64,000 nucleotides of DNA, taken from the NCBI RefSeq assembly GCF_000379765.1, contig NZ_KB903487.1:294057-358056 (forward strand), in the 5' to 3' direction. The translations under genes and the position numbers were made by a program. The DNA comes from Flexithrix dorotheae DSM 6795. GTDB taxonomy: Bacteria > Bacteroidota > Bacteroidia > Cytophagales > Flammeovirgaceae. Within the stretch, counting starts at the first letter, position 1, and the number at the start of each line of letters is the position of its first letter. Of this stretch, positions 38,054-47,569 are shown piece after piece. A model generated the notes under the pieces. The model did not search any database. It was given only the letters and a program-made list of their open reading frames with translations, and was not told where the DNA came from.

Positions 38054-41000
38054 TTAGAAACTATATCTTAAACCAATTTGAGCAGACCATCTGGCACTTG
38101 CAGTTGAGCCATCCTGAATGATGTTCCACGGATCTCCCGGATCAGAAAAAGTAAAAGTGGGTGTATAATTGTCATTAGCAGCATCCTGATATCCCTGAAA
38201 CTGGATTAACTGGAAGTTCTGATTGTCACTAATGAAGTATCTTCGCCCCCAGTCTTTATTCAATAAATTTCCAAAGTTGAAAATATCAAAAGTAAATGCC
38301 AGCGTATGTCTGATTCCATTTCCAGTTTCTATAAAAACCTCTTGTTGGAACTTTACATCAATAATACTTTCAAAAGGCGTTCTTGCCGCATTTCTTTCCG
38401 CATAGTTTCCTCTTCTTTCGCTCAGGTAATCATCATTAGAAATATAGGCGTCTAAGGCAGCCCATTGTTGAGCGGCAGTTTCAGTTACATTTCCCTCACC
38501 GTCCATTTTATCTACCAAAACAATTTCATCTTGACTGGCAGGAACATAAATCAGGTTTCGTGGTTCATCTAAATTAGGATCATTATTAGTCAATGTCCCA
38601 TCATTGTCATTATAAACATATGAATATGGAATTCCGGACTGCCCATTGTAAAATACCGAAATTGATGTAGCCAAATTATTTAAATATTCCTTTCTGTAAT
38701 TTAAAAATGCAACTACCCTTGAACCAGAAGCAAATTGTGACCGGTATAAACCATCAGGGTTGTTTCTTCCTCCTACACTGTGGAATTCCTGCCATTGTGA
38801 TGAGTTAATGAATACAGTTCCATCAAAAATAGATTTGGCATCGGTATAAGTATAAGCCAGACTTCCGGTAAATCCATTATCAAAGGCTTTTTGTAATTGC
38901 GCAGTAAAACTGTAGGTCCAGCCTTTATTGGTATTATCCGCAAGTGTGATGTAATTGTATGTGGGGTCAACAGGATCACCAGCTGGATTCCAGATAGGTC
39001 TGTTATCAGCTCCCTGTAAATTGGCAAATGGCTCTTTTTTGATATTAAGATTTTGATAAAGGACATTATTTAAAGTCTTGGTATACTGGAATTCTAAAGA
39101 ACCGGTAAGTCCCCAGAATAACCGTTGGTCTACACCAATACTCCCTCTGAAAATTTGAGGATATTTAAAGTTTTCAGTAAATAAATCGACATCACCGGAA
39201 GGTTGATTAGGATCATCTTCCGGAAGCCCACCACCTGTACCTAATGGCCTTGGGATTTGTTGATTCAAATCAGGCTCAAAGGCAATTCCACCATCTCCCG
39301 GAGGTGCAAAACCCGCTCCATTAAAGCCAACATAAAACCCACTGGTTAACCCATTTCTAAGGAATACACCTCCCGGCCATACAAATGGCACTCTACTGGT
39401 GAAAATCCCTAAACCACCTCTTAATTGGGTTGTTTTGTCTCCTTTTATATCCCAGTTAAAACCAACCCTCGGACTCCACATTAGTTGCGTAGCAGGCATT
39501 TGGCTGGCTCTTGCTCCTTTCAGATCATAGCCTTCCTGCTCAATTAACCTAACTGTTTCCGTGTTGAATTGGGTGTTATCTCTTGGAGGATTATCAATGA
39601 AAATGGGAATATCTAACCTTATTCCGGCAGTAAGTTTAAAATTTGGATTAAACTGAATTTCATCCTGCCCATAAAAAGCCAATTGTAAAGCGCTGAAATC
39701 AGCGGCAACTGAAGTGGCATTATCTCCGATATTTATATTACCTTTTTCATGGCCATAAAGGTAAAGATAGGCTTCATTGGCAAAGAACTTATCTGTGGAG
39801 CTATAAGTATACTGGGATGGATGAAGTGGCAAGAATAAATTGAAAAGGCTGAAAAATTCATTGTGTGTACCGATTGTAAAAGTGTGTTTTCCTTTATACA
39901 GGTTGAAATTGTTAGTTAGGGTAATGACATCCTGATTCACCACATTGGCATAGGAAAAAGGTTCGCCTCCTAAGGTAATATCCGCATTTCCATCATTGAT
40001 GACAATTGAAGGAAATGGTTGGCCTGTTATATTTCTGTCATCTCTTACGAATGTTGCACCAATAATGAGGTTATTTGAAGCCTTGCTTCCAAAGTTACTT
40101 TTTAGTTCCAGTGCTGAGGAGTTAGTAATGGAAGGAAAGGTTTGTCCTGAATTCCCAAAATAAATATTTCTGGCTCCAGCCCTTAAAGGACCCACAAAGT
40201 CTGCCCTTGTATAACTATGCCTTGCTGAAAGTTTATGGTTTTGGTTAATATTATAATCCAGCTTTAATAAAAATTTATCCCCACTAAGGGTCTGAATGTT
40301 ATTTTCGTAACCTCCCGGATCATAACCATAAAGGTTTTGAACCTGAGCAGCAATTGCATCAACCGTGGCTTTGTCCGCATCTCCTTCATATCCATCAAAA
40401 GTAAAAGGTACAGGTGTTTCGTCTCTTTGGATTTCAGCATTTACAAAAAAGAATAATTTATTTTTAATGATAGGTCCACCTAATCTGAATCCATAGGTTT
40501 TGGCCGTAAACGGATCGAGTTTTACCCTTTCCTGTTCCGGATCATCAGTTGGTGTTTTTCCAGCCAGATTCTGATTTCTTGTAAAATAATAAGCAGAACC
40601 TTCAAAATTATTAGTTCCACTTCTTGTCACCGCATTTATTCCTCCTCCTGCAAATCCGCCTAAAGTTACATCGTAGGGAGCAACTACCAATTGTACCTGC
40701 TCGAGTGCATCTATACTAATTGGGGAAATACCAGTTTGTCCTCCATTCGTTCCAGAACTTGCCAACCCAAAAACATCATTATTTACTGCTCCATCGATAA
40801 AAATTGAGTTATACCTATTGTTTACCCCAGCAAATGAGATGGAATTTTGTGTGCCATTATTTAGATTGGCTTGTGGGGAAAGTCTGAAAAAGTCATTTAA
40901 TGATCTGTTTACTGTGGGTAAGGCAGTGAGATCTTTTTCAGTGACATTGGTTTCTGGTCCGGTTCTGTTTCCATCGAATACGTCACTTCCCAATGCAATT

Positions 41001-41368
41001 ACTTCAACCATTTCTAACTCAGTTGACTCTTCAGTTAATTCAAAATCAATTTTTAAAGTTTGTCCTAGGGATAAGTAAATACCTTCTTTTTCAGAATTCT
41101 GAAAACCAATATATGATGCCGAGATTTTGTAAGGTCCCCCTACATTAAGATTATTTATTGTAAAGATACCATCCACATTGGTCACTCCGCCAAATTTAGA
41201 TCCGGTGGGTGTATGAATGGCAATTATTGCGGCTCCGGGTAATGGACCTTCATCATTTGAAACCAAACCATTTATTCTGGCAGTGGTTGTTCCCTGTGCC
41301 CAAGAGTAATTATTTGCCAACAGCAATATCGCAATTGGAATAAGTAAACTAAGTAGATTTTTTCTCAT
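38054..41368 (-). CDS. Oar-like TonB-dependent receptor
   Basis: About 1104 residues from the Met at 41368, which directly starts a signal peptide (MRKNLLSLLIPIAILLLANN ... WAQ); a Met 17 codons upstream adds nothing. Residues about 25-115 form a carboxypeptidase-regulatory-like domain (INGLVSNDEGPLPGAAIIAI). A plug domain follows (LPTVNRSLNDFFRLSPQ, NSIFIDGAVNNDVFG, GGINAVTRSGTNNFEGSAYY, the last typical of Oar/TonB_dep_Rec). The remaining 800 residues are a barrel, ending SARWSAQIGLRYSF with a terminal Phe. Outer membrane. The ligand is unknown; Oar-type receptors may take up or help export proteins or oligosaccharides. No SusD neighbour. Confidence 0.94.
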   Translation of the reverse strand: MRKNLLSLLIPIAILLLANNYSWAQGTTTARINGLVSNDEGPLPGAAIIAIHTPTGSKFGGVTNVDGIFTINNLNVGGPYKISASYIGFQNSEKEGIYLSLGQTLKIDFELTEESTELEMVEVIALGSDVFDGNRTGPETNVTEKDLTALPTVNRSLNDFFRLSPQANLNNGTQNSISFAGVNNRYNSIFIDGAVNNDVFGLASSGTNGGQTGISPISIDALEQVQLVVAPYDVTLGGFAGGGINAVTRSGTNNFEGSAYYFTRNQNLAGKTPTDDPEQERVKLDPFTAKTYGFRLGGPIIKNKLFFFVNAEIQRDETPVPFTFDGYEGDADKATVDAIAAQVQNLYGYDPGGYENNIQTLSGDKFLLKLDYNINQNHKLSARHSYTRADFVGPLRAGARNIYFGNSGQTFPSITNSSALELKSNFGSKASNNLIIGATFVRDDRNITGQPFPSIVINDGNADITLGGEPFSYANVVNQDVITLTNNFNLYKGKHTFTIGTHNEFFSLFNLFLPLHPSQYTYSSTDKFFANEAYLYLYGHEKGNINIGDNATSVAADFSALQLAFYGQDEIQFNPNFKLTAGIRLDIPIFIDNPPRDNTQFNTETVRLIEQEGYDLKGARASQMPATQLMWSPRVGFNWDIKGDKTTQLRGGLGIFTSRVPFVWPGGVFLRNGLTSGFYVGFNGAGFAPPGDGGIAFEPDLNQQIPRPLGTGGGLPEDDPNQPSGDVDLFTENFKYPQIFRGSIGVDQRLFWGLTGSLEFQYTKTLNNVLYQNLNIKKEPFANLQGADNRPIWNPAGDPVDPTYNYITLADNTNKGWTYSFTAQLQKAFDNGFTGSLAYTYTDAKSIFDGTVFINSSQWQEFHSVGGRNNPDGLYRSQFASGSRVVAFLNYRKEYLNNLATSISVFYNGQSGIPYSYVYNDNDGTLTNNDPNLDEPRNLIYVPASQDEIVLVDKMDGEGNVTETAAQQWAALDAYISNDDYLSERRGNYAERNAARTPFESIIDVKFQQEVFIETGNGIRHTLAFTFDIFNFGNLLNKDWGRRYFISDNQNFQLIQFQGYQDAANDNYTPTFTFSDPGDPWNIIQDGSTASARWSAQIGLRYSF

Positions 41369-42047
41369 TTGAGTGAGTGGGTTTATAAGTAAAGAAATAG
41401 TAATGGGAACATGATCCATAGTGGTTCATGCACACGAATTAGTTATTAAAGGACTGGTTTGGAAAGGATAATAATCAGGTGTTATTTCTTTTGGTTGAGC
41501 TTATTTTACCTCAGTTTTTTTCATGTAAATGCCCAATAAGGCCTTTGCCGGGGTCAGGCACTGGGATTCAAAATAAAATTCCTGAAAATCAAAATTTTCG
41601 AAATATTTAAATTTTTAACAAGCTCAAAGAATTGATGACAAATATAAAAAATGGATGTAATTAAAATTTACGATTATGTAACCTTTTTTATAGTAAACTT
41701 AACATTTTGATAAAATATTACATCTGCTTTTTCCTGGATTCTCCCTTTAGGATAGTCAGGAAGCCTGTTTTTTGGAGGATTGAATGAAATAATTAGATTT
41801 TTCCTATCTGAGATGTTATATAAGTACAATATCTTAGGTTTGAAAAAAATAATATGAAGTGAGTTTTTGTGGTAATAATCCAATTTTTTGTTAGAAAAAT
41901 ATAATTTTATACTAGTCTGCATTCATGAAATAAAATATCAAAAAAGGAAAATCGGGCAATTTTTAAATTTATTAATTAATTAATATTACCTTGGTACGAT
42001 TATAACCACAATGAAGTTATTTTTGCGAAAACTAAATTATTCACAAG
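41369..42047. other. Long intergenic region between two divergent TonB receptor genes
   Basis: About 680 bases, very AT-rich except for a short GC-richer patch near 41531-41570. A minus-strand ORF of 82 codons (41674-41922) is not convincing. Must hold both promoters; only the rightward TATTTTTG box (42018-42025) is evident. No riboswitch recognised. Confidence 0.5.
42018..42025 (+). promoter_or_regulatory. Possible -7 box upstream of the rightward TonB receptor
   Basis: TATTTTTG matches TAnnTTTG, 23 bases before the ATG. A TTTG-like -33 (CTTGG near 41990) is spaced slightly too far, so this is a partial match. Confidence 0.4.
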
Positions 42048-44789
42048 ATGAGAAAACTTTTACTACAACTGTTTTTTATGCTTGCCATGTGTACAGCTGT
42101 GTACGCCCAGGAAGCTACAACAATTAAAGGAAATGTATCGGATGAAGATGGACCTATTATAGGCGCCAATGTCATCTTAAAAGGATCCACTACAGGTAGT
42201 GTTACTGATTTTGAAGGTAACTTTATGTTCAAAACCGAAAAGAGTGGAAATCAAACACTTATTGTTTCATTTGTAGGTTTCGAATCTTTAGAGAAGCCTA
42301 TAAATCTCAGTGGTGGAACAGTAGAAGTTGGAACAATTAATTTAACTCCATCTGCAGTAGGGTTAGCAGAAGTTGAAGTAATTGCTTCAGTAGCTATTGA
42401 TAGAAAGACTCCAGTAGCTGTGACTACTATTGATTCCAAGTTTATCGAAGAAAAAGTAGGGAATCAGGAATTTCCCGAAATGTTACGTTATACCCCTTCG
42501 GTTTATGTGACCAAACAAGGCGGTGGGTTTGGTGATTCAAGGATTAACATCAGAGGATTTGACCAAAGAAATACTGCTGTGATGATTAATGGTATTCCTG
42601 TAAATGATATGGAAAATGGCTGGGTTTACTGGTCAAACTGGGCTGGTTTAAGTGATGTGACTACCAAAATGCAGGTACAAAGAGGATTGGGTGCCTCGAA
42701 ATTGGCTGTTCCTGCTATTGGAGGTTCAATTAATATTATCACTAATGCTGCCGATATGCGGAAAGGCGGAGCTGCAAGCGTAAGTATCGGTAATGATGGA
42801 TATCAAAAATACGGGTTAGTACTTTCTACAGGATTAGGTGAAAGTGGCTGGGCTTTAACGCTGCAGGGCACACACACAACAGGAAATGGTTATGTTGCCG
42901 GAACTGAATTCAAAGGATATTCCTACTTTGCATCCTTAAGCAAGCAAATTGGTAATAACCATTCAATTGCAATTACTGGTTTGGGTGCACCACAATGGCA
43001 TAATCAAAGAGATTTTGCTCCAAGATATAAAGATTACCAAAAGTACAAAGAGTTTTGGGGTGAAGAAGGTCATAAATATAACAGTGACTGGGGATACAAA
43101 AACGGAGAAGAATATACCTGGAGAAGAAACTTTTACCACAAACCAAAAATATTTGTGAACTGGTATTGGGATGTAAATGATAAAACTCAAATTGCTACTT
43201 CTGCTTATTATTCAGCAGGAAGGGGAGGAGGAACTGGTTCGAGAGGAGGTATAAATGGAAATGCAGATTACAGATTACCTAAAACTAATGATGGTCTTAA
43301 CAGGTTTGATGACATAGTTTCATGGAATAGTGGAGGAACTGTTGCTGATTTTGGAGATAATAGATTACCCTGGACTGGTCCTGATAATCGAAGAGGATAT
43401 TTTGTTGGATCTAATGTAGCCACAGAATCATCAGTGGATGGAGAATACAGAGGTGATAGTTATGGATTAATTAGAAGAGCTTCAATGAATGCTCATAACT
43501 GGGTAGGATTAATCTCAAATGTTACTCATGAGATAAATGACAGATTTAATTTTGTAGGTGGAATTGATTTAAGACATTATAGAGGAATTCACTACAGAAG
43601 AGTAGACAACTTACTTGGAAATGATGCTTTCTATACTAATACCAATATCAATATCGAGGGTGAATTTATTACTCAGGAGAAAGAAGCTAAAGCCCTTGCC
43701 GAGATCAAAGATGATAGAAAATTGAATTATCATAATGATGGATTGGTGAAATGGGTAGGTTTTTATGGTCAGTTAGAATATACTGGAGACCAATTATCTG
43801 CATTTGTTTCTGCATCGGCTTCCAGCCAGGGATTCAAAAGGATAGAGTATTTTAATAATCTATACAGCGACCCTAATTTTGAGACTGGATGGAGAGACTA
43901 TTGGGGAGGAAATATAAAAGGTGGTGTGAATTATAACCTTACTGAAAATCATAATGTATTTGCTAATGCAGGTTATATGGAAAGACAACCCATATTTGAT
44001 AATGTTTATGTAAATTTTGGTAATAACGTAAATGAAGATGCCACTAATCAAAAAGTAATTGCCTACGAATTGGGTTATGGTTACAGAAGTTCCACCTTCA
44101 ATGCCAATGTGAATTTATATAGTACTACCTGGTTGGACAAACAGTATAGCAGATCGGTACAACTTGGTAACCAGGATGGAACGGCTAACTATACAGTTGA
44201 TCAAAAACATGAAGGTATTGAAGTCGATTTCTTGTGGAAACCAGTAAGGAAATTAAATATTACAGGTATGTTTTCTTTAGGAAACTGGAGATATACGACA
44301 AATACCGAAGCGGTTGTATTTGATGATGATCAACAGGAAATTGGAAAAGCTACTTTATTCCTGGATGATGTGAAGGTAGGTGACGCTGCTCAGACAACCT
44401 TCAGTATTGGTGCAGATTACGAATTGTTACAAGGGTTTAGGTTAACAGCCAATTATTATCAGGCTTCTAAAATTTATGCAGATTTTAATCCTGCCGAAGA
44501 TGATACTTTCCTTGAGCCAGGAAATCAGGCATGGGAATTACCAAGCTATGGTCTAATGGATTTAGGGGCTTATTATACGCTTAAATTAAAAGGAACAGGA
44601 TCAGATTTAACTTTTAGACTAAATGTAAATAATGTATTAGATGAAATTTACATTTCAGAGTCAAATTCAAATATTCTTGATTCTGGTGCAGAAAATATCA
44701 TTCCTGGTACAAGTAACGCCAGTATTAATAATAATATCTATTATGGATTTGGAAGAACCTGGAATTTAGGTGTGAAATACAGATTCTAA
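42048..44789 (+). CDS. TonB-dependent receptor
   Basis: 913 residues. Signal peptide MRKLLLQLFFMLAMCTAVYAQ, then a CarboxypepD_reg-like domain (TTIKGNVSDEDGPIIGANV). Plug domain: FPEMLRYTPSVYVTKQGGGF, INIRGFDQRNTAVMINGIPV, NDMENGWVYWSNW and IGGSINIITNAADM. Barrel to the end, with the FMFGLGVKYRF-like close (RTWNLGVKYRF) and final aromatic residue. Of the FecA/iron-siderophore-like group by plug sequence, but the ligand cannot be deduced. Outer membrane, energised by TonB-ExbBD encoded elsewhere. Divergent from the Oar-like receptor. Strong terminator behind. Confidence 0.95.
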   Translation: MRKLLLQLFFMLAMCTAVYAQEATTIKGNVSDEDGPIIGANVILKGSTTGSVTDFEGNFMFKTEKSGNQTLIVSFVGFESLEKPINLSGGTVEVGTINLTPSAVGLAEVEVIASVAIDRKTPVAVTTIDSKFIEEKVGNQEFPEMLRYTPSVYVTKQGGGFGDSRINIRGFDQRNTAVMINGIPVNDMENGWVYWSNWAGLSDVTTKMQVQRGLGASKLAVPAIGGSINIITNAADMRKGGAASVSIGNDGYQKYGLVLSTGLGESGWALTLQGTHTTGNGYVAGTEFKGYSYFASLSKQIGNNHSIAITGLGAPQWHNQRDFAPRYKDYQKYKEFWGEEGHKYNSDWGYKNGEEYTWRRNFYHKPKIFVNWYWDVNDKTQIATSAYYSAGRGGGTGSRGGINGNADYRLPKTNDGLNRFDDIVSWNSGGTVADFGDNRLPWTGPDNRRGYFVGSNVATESSVDGEYRGDSYGLIRRASMNAHNWVGLISNVTHEINDRFNFVGGIDLRHYRGIHYRRVDNLLGNDAFYTNTNINIEGEFITQEKEAKALAEIKDDRKLNYHNDGLVKWVGFYGQLEYTGDQLSAFVSASASSQGFKRIEYFNNLYSDPNFETGWRDYWGGNIKGGVNYNLTENHNVFANAGYMERQPIFDNVYVNFGNNVNEDATNQKVIAYELGYGYRSSTFNANVNLYSTTWLDKQYSRSVQLGNQDGTANYTVDQKHEGIEVDFLWKPVRKLNITGMFSLGNWRYTTNTEAVVFDDDQQEIGKATLFLDDVKVGDAAQTTFSIGADYELLQGFRLTANYYQASKIYADFNPAEDDTFLEPGNQAWELPSYGLMDLGAYYTLKLKGTGSDLTFRLNVNNVLDEIYISESNSNILDSGAENIIPGTSNASINNNIYYGFGRTWNLGVKYRF

Positions 44790-44821
44790 CCCAAAGTATA
44801 GTAATAAAATAATTCCAAAAA

Positions 44822-44850
44822 AGAGGCTTAGCAATGAGCCTCTTTTTTTT
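44822..44850 (+). terminator. Rho-independent terminator of the TonB receptor gene
   Basis: Stem agaggctta/tgagcctct (44822-44830/44835-44843, one G-T pair), GCAA tetraloop, eight T. Confidence 0.93.
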
Positions 44851-44921
44851 GTGCCTTATTCCAACTTAAAATTGAATAAGGAAGAATTGAGCTATATATA
44901 ACTTAAAATGGCAATTCTTAT

Positions 44922-44929
44922 TAACTTTG
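44922..44929 (+). promoter_or_regulatory. -7 box of the FkbM-methyltransferase gene
   Basis: TAACTTTG fits TAnnTTTG, 26 bases before the ATG; it is followed by GCATCCCTAA, nearly the same as after the rpmH -7 box. No good TTTG at -33. Confidence 0.5.
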
Positions 44930-44954
44930 GCATCCCTAATTCAAAAGAAAAATA

Positions 44955-45734
44955 ATGTTGCTCAGAAAGTTATTATTAGCTGTTTTTAGTTTTGAAAAAT
45001 ACCTCAGGATCATTTCCTATATTTTTTTGAAAACCTTTGTTCATAAAATTTACTTAAAGGAACATTACCAGGTGAAGTTTCTTAGTAAAATGATTAAGGA
45101 TGGCGATTACTGTATAGATATTGGGGCAAATCTGGGTTATTTTTCTATCCCCATCTCTCAGTTGATTGGAAAGTCAGGTAAATTGTTTTCTATTGAGCCA
45201 GTTGAATTATTCAGGGAGGTTTTGTTAAGGAATGTTGCTTATTTTTCGGGTGATAATGTAGAAGTAATGCCTTATGCACTTGGAGAAGAGGACGAAAAGG
45301 AAATAATGCTGGGAACTCCCAATGTAGATGGGGTAATCAGGCATGGAAGAACGGAGGTTTTGGAAAATACGGAAGAAAATACGGACCTGGCTTACCAACA
45401 TAAAGCTGTTATGATGAAGCCGGAAACGCTTTTTTCCGATTTACCAAGGCTTAATTTTATTAAATGTGATGTAGAAGGATACGAATTGCATATTATCCCT
45501 CATTTTTTAAGTTTGATTGAAAAATTCAGGCCAATATTGGAAATAGAAATTGATCCTCTATCTCATAAGCTGGAAATTATAGATATGCTTTCTCCTCTTA
45601 AATATTCAGCCTTCTTTTTGAAAGATGAACAACTAATCCCATTCCAAAAAGGAAACTCAGCACATGAAGAAGAAATTGAATTGTATTTCTTCCCAAAAGA
45701 AAAAATCAATGATTATGCTTTTATATTGGCATAA
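44955..45734 (+). CDS. FkbM-family SAM-dependent methyltransferase
   Basis: 259 residues. Rossmann-type methyltransferase: motif I YCIDIGANLGYFSIPI, then KLFSIEPVELFREVL and the FkbM signature FIKCDVEGYELHIIPHF. The first 35 residues are hydrophobic/basic and may associate with the membrane. FkbM enzymes O-methylate sugars or polyketides; here an exopolysaccharide or glycolipid sugar is a guess. Single gene with its own -7 box. Converges on a thioesterase gene. Confidence 0.9.
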   Translation: MLLRKLLLAVFSFEKYLRIISYIFLKTFVHKIYLKEHYQVKFLSKMIKDGDYCIDIGANLGYFSIPISQLIGKSGKLFSIEPVELFREVLLRNVAYFSGDNVEVMPYALGEEDEKEIMLGTPNVDGVIRHGRTEVLENTEENTDLAYQHKAVMMKPETLFSDLPRLNFIKCDVEGYELHIIPHFLSLIEKFRPILEIEIDPLSHKLEIIDMLSPLKYSAFFLKDEQLIPFQKGNSAHEEEIELYFFPKEKINDYAFILA

Positions 45735-45767
45735 AAAAAAGCACCGTCAGAAAATATTCCAGGGTGC
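45733..45767 (-). terminator. Possible terminator of the thioesterase gene
   Basis: Read on the minus strand: gcacc, a 17-base interval, ggtgc, then eight T (45740-45733). Short stem, so tentative. Confidence 0.4.
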
Positions 45768-45824
45768 CCATGTATGAAAAGATACGATTAACCTATAATG
45801 TCCAATAATTGGGACAAAGGGGGG

Positions 45825-46367
45825 CTAAGAATATTGTTTTTTCAAATACTCCTTGATTTCCTTAATTCTCGAATTTATATCCATTTGGGAAAAATCCAGT
45901 CCATGTATGGAAATTTTATCCAGATAAGTCATAATTTCCTCATGATGTTTGCGCTTTTTTCCACTGCTTACCTCTACATACTTTAAAGAGGTCCATAGAA
46001 CCGTTTTAAGGTTGGCTTTAGAATCATCCGTCATATAATATTCTACTACTACTGTATCCTCATTAAAGAATATTATACGTGACATTATCCTCACCCACTC
46101 CCCAACCATTGCTGGCCTTACATAGGCAATTTGATGTTGGTAAACTACCCAGCCAGCTTTATATCTTTGAAAGATATCACCTGGCCTCACTCCATATAGT
46201 TGTGTCGTCTGGTCTTCTCGTGCGTTGAAGAAATAGTCAAAGTATTTGGCATTGTTTAGGTGTCTTAAAGGATCGCAATCCTGGAAACGGATCACAGACC
46301 TGGATTCTGTTTCTTTTGGGTATTCTTTAACTTGTTCTAGCATGTTTGAGCGTACTTTTTGGGACAA
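45825..46367 (-). CDS. Acyl-CoA thioesterase, hotdog (4HBT) fold
   Basis: 180 residues; Met9 (46343) is an alternative start. The N-terminal FQDCDPLRHLNNAKYFDYF is the 4-hydroxybenzoyl-CoA thioesterase-like signature (D...HLNN.KY.DY). The strands that follow (VVYQHQIAYVRPAMVGEWV and TVVVEYYMTDD) complete one hotdog domain. Expected reaction: hydrolysis of an acyl-CoA. Cytosolic. The C-terminal tail (MDINSRIKEIKEYLKKQ) is a charged helix. Divergent from rpmH, with which it shares the intergenic region. Confidence 0.9.
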   Translation of the reverse strand: MSQKVRSNMLEQVKEYPKETESRSVIRFQDCDPLRHLNNAKYFDYFFNAREDQTTQLYGVRPGDIFQRYKAGWVVYQHQIAYVRPAMVGEWVRIMSRIIFFNEDTVVVEYYMTDDSKANLKTVLWTSLKYVEVSSGKKRKHHEEIMTYLDKISIHGLDFSQMDINSRIKEIKEYLKKQYS

Positions 46368-46401
46368 ATTAACTAAATCTGGATATTAAAGAATAATAAA
46401 T

Positions 46402-46431
46402 TTTAAATTTAACTTAAAGTTTTTACCTTTG
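46402..46431 (+). promoter_or_regulatory. Bacteroidota-type promoter of the rpmH operon
   Basis: TACCTTTG at 46424-46431 is an exact TAnnTTTG -7 box; TTTA at 46402-46405 lies 18 bases upstream as the -33. rpmH begins 23 bases after the box. Confidence 0.7.
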
Positions 46432-46453
46432 CATCCCTAAAATAATATCACAG

Positions 46454-46612
46454 ATGAAAAGGACATATCAACCTTCAAATAGAAAAAGAAGAAATAAGCA
46501 CGGTTTCCGATCAAGAATGGAAACTCCAGGTGGTCGTTCTGTATTAGCCAGAAGAAGGGCTAAAGGCAGAAAGAAATTAACCGTTTCAAGCGAAAGAAGG
46601 CATAAAGCTTAA
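46454..46612 (+). CDS. rpmH: 50S ribosomal protein L34
   Basis: 52 residues, [18 protein letters not shown] then [26 protein letters not shown], the complete and highly conserved L34 sequence. L34 binds 23S rRNA in the large subunit. Too short for most ORF listings. It leads a likely operon with a 42-codon basic ORF, rnpA and an S41 protease, under a strong promoter. Unlike the classical arrangement, dnaA is not adjacent. Confidence 0.98.
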   Translation: MKRTYQPSNRKRRNKHGFRSRMETPGGRSVLARRRAKGRKKLTVSSERRHKA

Positions 46613-46639
46613 TTTCAAAAACCTTAATCTACGAATAAG

Positions 46640-46768
46640 ATGAAAATCAGAGTAGCAAAAAAGATTCAAAAGAATCAAGAGAATTTAAAGTACCACAAAA
46701 GCCAGCTTGTAAAAGCAGAAAATAAGGTGAAAAGGTACTCAAAGAATGCAGAAGCAGCCAAAAATTAA
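46640..46768 (+). CDS. Small basic protein between rpmH and rnpA, 42 residues
   Basis: ATG to TAA, opening MKIRVAKKIQKNQENLKYHK and ending YSKNAEAAKN. Thirteen Lys/Arg, no Cys, Trp or hydrophobic segment; predicted single helix. It begins 28 bases after rpmH on the same strand, well placed for cotranscription. Composition fits an RNA-binding or ribosome-associated peptide. I do not recognise a family. Confidence 0.65.
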   Translation: MKIRVAKKIQKNQENLKYHKSQLVKAENKVKRYSKNAEAAKN

Positions 46769-46876
46769 TTTTTGGTGCTTCTCTTTTTTTAGAAATGTCC
46801 TGGCTGGTAAATTATATTGGTTTTCCATCAATACATTTCTGCTAATTTCTACTTCATAAGTATTTCTACTTAATAG

Positions 46877-47287
46877 ATGGCTGACGATCCCGGTTTGCCT
46901 GTTTCTACGTTTGCTCAGACCTTTTCCAAGCAAGAAAGGTTAATAAGCAAAAAAGCAATCTCCCTATTATTTAAAGAAGGACGATCTTTTTTTAAATATC
47001 CCTATAAATTACTTTTTTCAGTAACTTCTGCTGAGGCCCAACTTCCCAAAGTTTTAATTTCTATTTCCAAGAAAAACTTTAAAAAGGCGGTTGACAGGAA
47101 TAAACTAAAAAGACAAACAAGAGAAATTTATCGGAAAAACAAGTTCCTTTTTCAGCAGGAAGGAGAAAAATTTGTGCCCGAACATATCGGGTTGATATAT
47201 GTGGGTAAAGAGAAGGAGGATTTTTCTGTTATGGAAAAAAGCATAAGTAAATTATTGAAAATGGTGGTTGAAAAATCCACAAAATAA
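46877..47287 (+). CDS. rnpA: Ribonuclease P protein component
   Basis: 136 residues. RnpA helps the RNase P RNA cut 5' leaders from pre-tRNAs. Seen: TFSKQERLISKKAISLLF, FFKYPYKLLFSV, and the RNR-type helix FKKAVDRNKLKRQTREIYRK, which holds the conserved basic surface. The first 14 residues (MADDPGLPVSTFAQ) are an extension; no other Met lies before the conserved core, though a TTG six codons in is possible. Follows rpmH as in most bacteria. Confidence 0.96.
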   Translation: MADDPGLPVSTFAQTFSKQERLISKKAISLLFKEGRSFFKYPYKLLFSVTSAEAQLPKVLISISKKNFKKAVDRNKLKRQTREIYRKNKFLFQQEGEKFVPEHIGLIYVGKEKEDFSVMEKSISKLLKMVVEKSTK

Positions 47288-47569
47288 ATTTTCTACTTTT
47301 TAATAAACTTTTTTACCTGAAATCCCCTTTTAAATAAGTTAAATGATTTTTATCTTAGTAAAGTCAATAATTTTTTTTAAAAATTATTCATTAGGTAAAA
47401 GATATTTTATCAAATGCGTTGACATATTAAATGTGAACTAATATTGGCTTTTCAAGCATCTTTATTGAAGATTTGCCTCTCGCCAATAAGTCACCTTTTT
47501 TCAAACTGATTTCAGTTTGCTTAATATCATTTTTTGCGCCACAGCAAATTACATATAATTTGATTTTTT
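47288..47569. other. AT-rich gap between rnpA and the S41 protease gene
   Basis: About 280 bases without an ORF or convincing terminator. Looked at for DnaA boxes because rnpA/rpmH often lie near oriC; none found. Confidence 0.4.

Noticed and set aside
41500..41600. Riboswitch (cobalamin type) ahead of a TonB receptor
   Set aside because: A GC-richer patch drew attention, but the conserved B12-box and core strings are not there.
41674..41922. 82-codon minus-strand ORF between the TonB receptor genes
   Set aside because: Composition (Ile, Phe, Lys, Asn, Tyr) is that of random AT-rich DNA; no signal peptide or family resemblance.
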